In this document: positions 5,363-6,731 of the stretch, one piece after another | How positions within the stretch are numbered: position 1 is the stretch's first letter | Layout of the letters: each line of letters starts with the position of its first letter | Source: JALYGK01 sp036259835 | GTDB taxonomy: Bacteria; Actinomycetota; UBA4738 | Assembly: GCA_036259835.1 (NCBI GenBank) | Contig: DATABA010000126.1 | Location: 1-6,731, forward strand | Length of the DNA: 6,731 bases | Direction of reading: 5' to 3' | Made by a program: the position numbers and the translations under genes | Notes under the pieces: generated by a model | Told to the model about the DNA's origin: nothing | The model's database searches: none | The model's input: the letters and a program-made list of their open reading frames with translations, nothing else

Positions 5363-5815
5363 ATGGCGGAATCGGACGGGTATCGAGTTCCCGAGGTCTG
5401 CAAGCTGGTCGGGATCACGTATCGCCAACTGGACTACTGGGCTCGTACCGGACTGGTGAACCCCAGCGTTCGTGAGGCGGGCGGCTCCGGTACGCAGCGG
5501 CTCTACTCCTTCCGGGACCTGGTCCAGCTCAAGGTGATCAAGAAGCTTTTGGACGCCGGGGTTTCGCTCCAGAACGTCCGCAAGGCGGTCGTCTACCTGC
5601 GGCAACATCTTGGAACCGAGCCTGCCAGCGTGACGCTCATGTCGGATGGTGCTCGAATCTATGCGTGCGAATCCGAGGACGAGATCATCGACCTGGTGAA
5701 GAGGGGACAGGGCGTGTTCGCCATCGCGCTGGACAAGGTGTGGGACGACCTGTCCAGCTCCCTGAAGCCGAAAAGAGAGGCGCGTCCCCGCGTGGCTCGG
5801 GCCGGAGGGGCGTGA
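5363..5815 (+). CDS. resR: MerR-family regulator, Rv1830/ResR (McdR) type
   Basis: This is a DNA-binding regulator. The mycobacterial orthologue Rv1830 has been linked to cell division and post-antibiotic regrowth. The 150-residue product has an N-terminal MerR helix-turn-helix with wing at about 7-82, including GYRVPEVCKLVGITYRQLDY (6-25) and SGTQRLYSFRDL (42-53). A C-terminal region carries SVTLMSDGARIY (89-100) and GQGVFAIALDKVWDDL (115-130), and the tail is basic. There is no cysteine cluster typical of metal- or redox-sensing MerR proteins. The ATG has ACGGAG six bases upstream and a good promoter. Position between bfn and gcvP supports orthology to Rv1830; as I remember it the mycobacterial protein is longer (about 225 residues), so the C-terminus is short here. 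The next gene overlaps its stop by four bases, so the two are probably co-translated. The symbol is taken from the orthologue. Confidence 0.88.
   Translation: MAESDGYRVPEVCKLVGITYRQLDYWARTGLVNPSVREAGGSGTQRLYSFRDLVQLKVIKKLLDAGVSLQNVRKAVVYLRQHLGTEPASVTLMSDGARIYACESEDEIIDLVKRGQGVFAIALDKVWDDLSSSLKPKREARPRVARAGGA
5804..5808 (+). promoter_or_regulatory. Ribosome binding site of the nuclease-like gene
   Basis: GGAGG, within a GGAGGGG run at 5804-5810, lies three bases before the GTG at 5812. It supports that start, which overlaps the MerR stop as GTGA. Confidence 0.6.
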
Positions 5816-6195
5816 CAGCCCCCGAAGCCGCTGTCACCGAGAGCCGCCCAAGCGACACCGTCACCTTCGCCCACAGGAGCGAGCGCCAGTTCGCTCAACT
5901 CCTGGACTTCTACCAAATCGAATGGCAATACGAGCCGAGGTCCTTCGACCTGGAGTGGGACAAGGACGGGAACGTCATCAAGCGCTTTACACCCGATTTC
6001 TATTTGCCCGCGTATGACCTGTACATCGAGATCACCACGCTCAACCAAAAATTGGTGACAAAAAAGAATCGGAAGGTGCGCCGGCTTCGAGAGCTGTATC
6101 CAGACATCAATTGCAAGATCTTCTACCAGCGCGATTACCTCTCCCTGGTCACGAAGTACGGCCTGAAGGATGGACGGCCGAAGGACGCGGGATAA
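5812..6195 (+). CDS. Small PD-(D/E)XK nuclease-like protein of unknown function
   Basis: The 127-residue product has the pattern of a restriction-endonuclease-like fold: an N-terminal helix with conserved acid (SERQFAQLLDFY, E24), then E41, then FTPDFYLP (D62), then YIEITT (E73), then a basic stretch (NQKLVTKKNRKVRRLRELYP, 78-97) and KIFYQRDY (102-109). The spacing D62 to E73 fits PD-(D/E)XK enzymes, but the residue two after E73 is threonine rather than lysine. Either a nearby lysine (K80, K84 or K85) substitutes, or the protein only binds nucleic acid. From memory, similar sequences occur as N-terminal extensions of hypoxanthine phosphoribosyltransferases in some actinobacteria and Chloroflexi; I could not check this. 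The start is GTG at 5812, overlapping the MerR stop as GTGA. A frame extending further upstream overlaps the MerR gene and is not used. Function unknown. Confidence 0.72.
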   Translation: MTAPEAAVTESRPSDTVTFAHRSERQFAQLLDFYQIEWQYEPRSFDLEWDKDGNVIKRFTPDFYLPAYDLYIEITTLNQKLVTKKNRKVRRLRELYPDINCKIFYQRDYLSLVTKYGLKDGRPKDAG

Positions 6196-6204
6196 CGGCG
6201 CCGT
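6195..6204. repeat. 10-bp perfect palindrome after the nuclease-like gene
   Basis: ACGGCGCCGT is self-complementary and starts on the last base of the stop codon. No T-run follows. It may be a small regulatory or structural site or chance. Confidence 0.25.
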
Positions 6205-6210
6205 ACAAGC

Positions 6211-6245
6211 GGTGAGGCGTCGAAGCAGGGCGCCGATGCCTCGCC
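6211..6245 (+). other. Hairpin just upstream of the gcvPA -10 box
   Basis: GGTGAGGC (6211-6218) pairs with GCCTCGCC (6238-6245), eight pairs including one G-T, around a 19-base loop. It ends three bases before the putative -10 box of gcvPA. There is no T-run, so it is not a classical terminator. Confidence 0.3.
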
Positions 6246-6247
6246 TG

Positions 6248-6253
6248 TAAACT
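6248..6253 (+). promoter_or_regulatory. -10 box for a leaderless gcvPA transcript
   Basis: TAAACT matches the actinobacterial TANNNT pattern (four of six to TATAAT). With the normal spacing it places transcription start at 6260, the first base of the GTG start codon. No Shine-Dalgarno is present before this GTG, and no good -35 box was found. Confidence 0.5.
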
Positions 6254-6259
6254 TCGTCC

Positions 6260-6731
6260 GTGCGATTCGCCCCACATACCGACGAAGACGTTCGGGAGAT
6301 GCTCGCGGCATGCGGACTCTCCTCTCTGGACGACCTGTTCGCCCATCTGCCCGCAAACGTCCGGCTGGACCGCCCGTTGGACCTGCCCGACGGCGTGTCC
6401 GAAATGGAGTTGGTGGACGACCTTCGCAGCCTGGGGGCCCGCAACCGAAACGCCGACGACGTGGTCTGCTTCGCCGGCGGGGGAGCGTACGACCATTACG
6501 TCCCGGCGATGGTGTGGGCGCTGGCCGGGCGATCAGAGCTGTACACGTCGTACACGCCATACCAGCCGGAGCTCTCGCAGGGCGTTCTCCAGGCCTTGTT
6601 CGAGTACCAGTCCATGATTTGCGAGCTCACGGGTCTCGATGTCTCGAACGCGTCGCTCTACGACGGGCCAACCGCCCTGGTCGAGGCCGTTCACATGGCA
6701 ACCGGCGCTACTCGCCGGCAGCGCGTGCTCG
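6260..6731 (+). CDS. gcvPA: Glycine dehydrogenase (decarboxylating) subunit 1, 5' part (truncated by window edge)
   Basis: GcvPA is the N-terminal half of the P-protein of the glycine cleavage system. Together with GcvPB it decarboxylates glycine using PLP and loads the remainder onto the GcvH lipoyl arm. The first 157 residues are visible, and the frame is open to the right edge. The start (GTG) RFAPHTDEDVREML is the family-typical N-terminus. FAGGGAYDHYVP (71-82) and YTSYTPYQPELSQGVLQALF (95-114) are signature blocks of this family. An ATG 14 codons later would remove the conserved beginning, so GTG 6260 is chosen. No Shine-Dalgarno precedes it; the -10 box spacing predicts a leaderless mRNA. 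Mycobacteria carry a fused gcvB/gcvP at this position, so the split form is a difference. A subunit-2 gene (gcvPB) probably lies downstream, outside the window. The PLP lysine lies in subunit 2 and is not expected here. Confidence 0.94.
   Translation, partial: MRFAPHTDEDVREMLAACGLSSLDDLFAHLPANVRLDRPLDLPDGVSEMELVDDLRSLGARNRNADDVVCFAGGGAYDHYVPAMVWALAGRSELYTSYTPYQPELSQGVLQALFEYQSMICELTGLDVSNASLYDGPTALVEAVHMATGATRRQRVL

Noticed and set aside
5180..5608. N-terminal extension of the membrane protein to an ATG at 5608
   Set aside because: The extension is the reverse complement of the MerR gene and its promoter. The start at 5179 has a Shine-Dalgarno and begins at the first hydrophobic helix.
5812..6195. 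Defence or restriction system nuclease
   Set aside because: There is no methyltransferase, helicase or phage-related neighbour. The gene is embedded in a conserved housekeeping block and lacks the canonical catalytic lysine.
6196..6259. Possible glycine riboswitch before gcvPA
   Set aside because: The 64-base gap is too short for the aptamer and shows none of its conserved sequence; the predicted mRNA is leaderless.
5659..6444. 261-codon minus-strand frame opposite the MerR, nuclease-like and gcvPA genes
   Set aside because: Its product is rich in arginine and serine with no domain pattern, and it lies opposite three coding frames that do show family motifs.

Overview
The window is GC-rich DNA with almost no spare sequence. 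It looks like a chromosomal housekeeping segment from an actinobacterium (Actinomycetota), probably a deep-branching or uncultured lineage. The evidence is gene order. gcvH, then a GarA/OdhI-type FHA protein, then an FtsR-type MerR regulator, then a DUF151 bifunctional nuclease, then a second MerR regulator of the Rv1830/ResR type, then the glycine cleavage P-protein matches the Mycobacterium tuberculosis order Rv1826 to Rv1832 as I remember it. Here the P-protein is the split type (gcvPA). Two genes absent from that mycobacterial order, a D-Ala-D-Ala carboxypeptidase and hpt, sit between ftsR and the nuclease. No mobile element, CRISPR array, tRNA or rRNA was seen.

Layout. Positions 1-719 hold the 3' part of a nicotinate phosphoribosyltransferase with a C-terminal four-cysteine zinc-binding motif. 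gcvH (770-1168) follows with a strong ribosome binding site. A 104-base gap contains two mutually exclusive small hairpins, a TTGACA box and an inverted repeat. Then comes a tight run: garA-like (1273-1725), ftsR (1725-2423, overlapping by one base), a secreted D,D-carboxypeptidase (2432-3676) and hpt (3685-4272). The nuclease gene (4336-4806) has its own likely promoter. A small four-helix membrane protein lies on the minus strand (4727-5179) and overlaps the nuclease gene tail to tail by 80 bases. A divergent intergenic region leads to the second MerR gene (5363-5815). That gene overlaps by four bases a small PD-(D/E)XK-like protein (5812-6195). gcvPA starts at 6260 and runs off the right edge.

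Functional picture (partly inference). GcvH and GcvPA belong to the glycine cleavage system. GarA/OdhI proteins are phosphorylation-controlled inhibitors at the 2-oxoglutarate node. FtsR and the Rv1830 family are linked to cell division and growth. The carboxypeptidase trims peptidoglycan, and the two phosphoribosyltransferases salvage nicotinate and hypoxanthine/guanine. The block thus places one-carbon, nitrogen and nucleotide metabolism next to division regulators. The points most worth checking are: a zinc ribbon joined to a GarA-type phospho-switch; GTG-initiated genes without a Shine-Dalgarno whose -10 box lies 6-7 bases upstream (hpt and gcvPA), predicting leaderless mRNAs; and a stand-alone nuclease-like domain with an E-x-T where E-x-K is expected.
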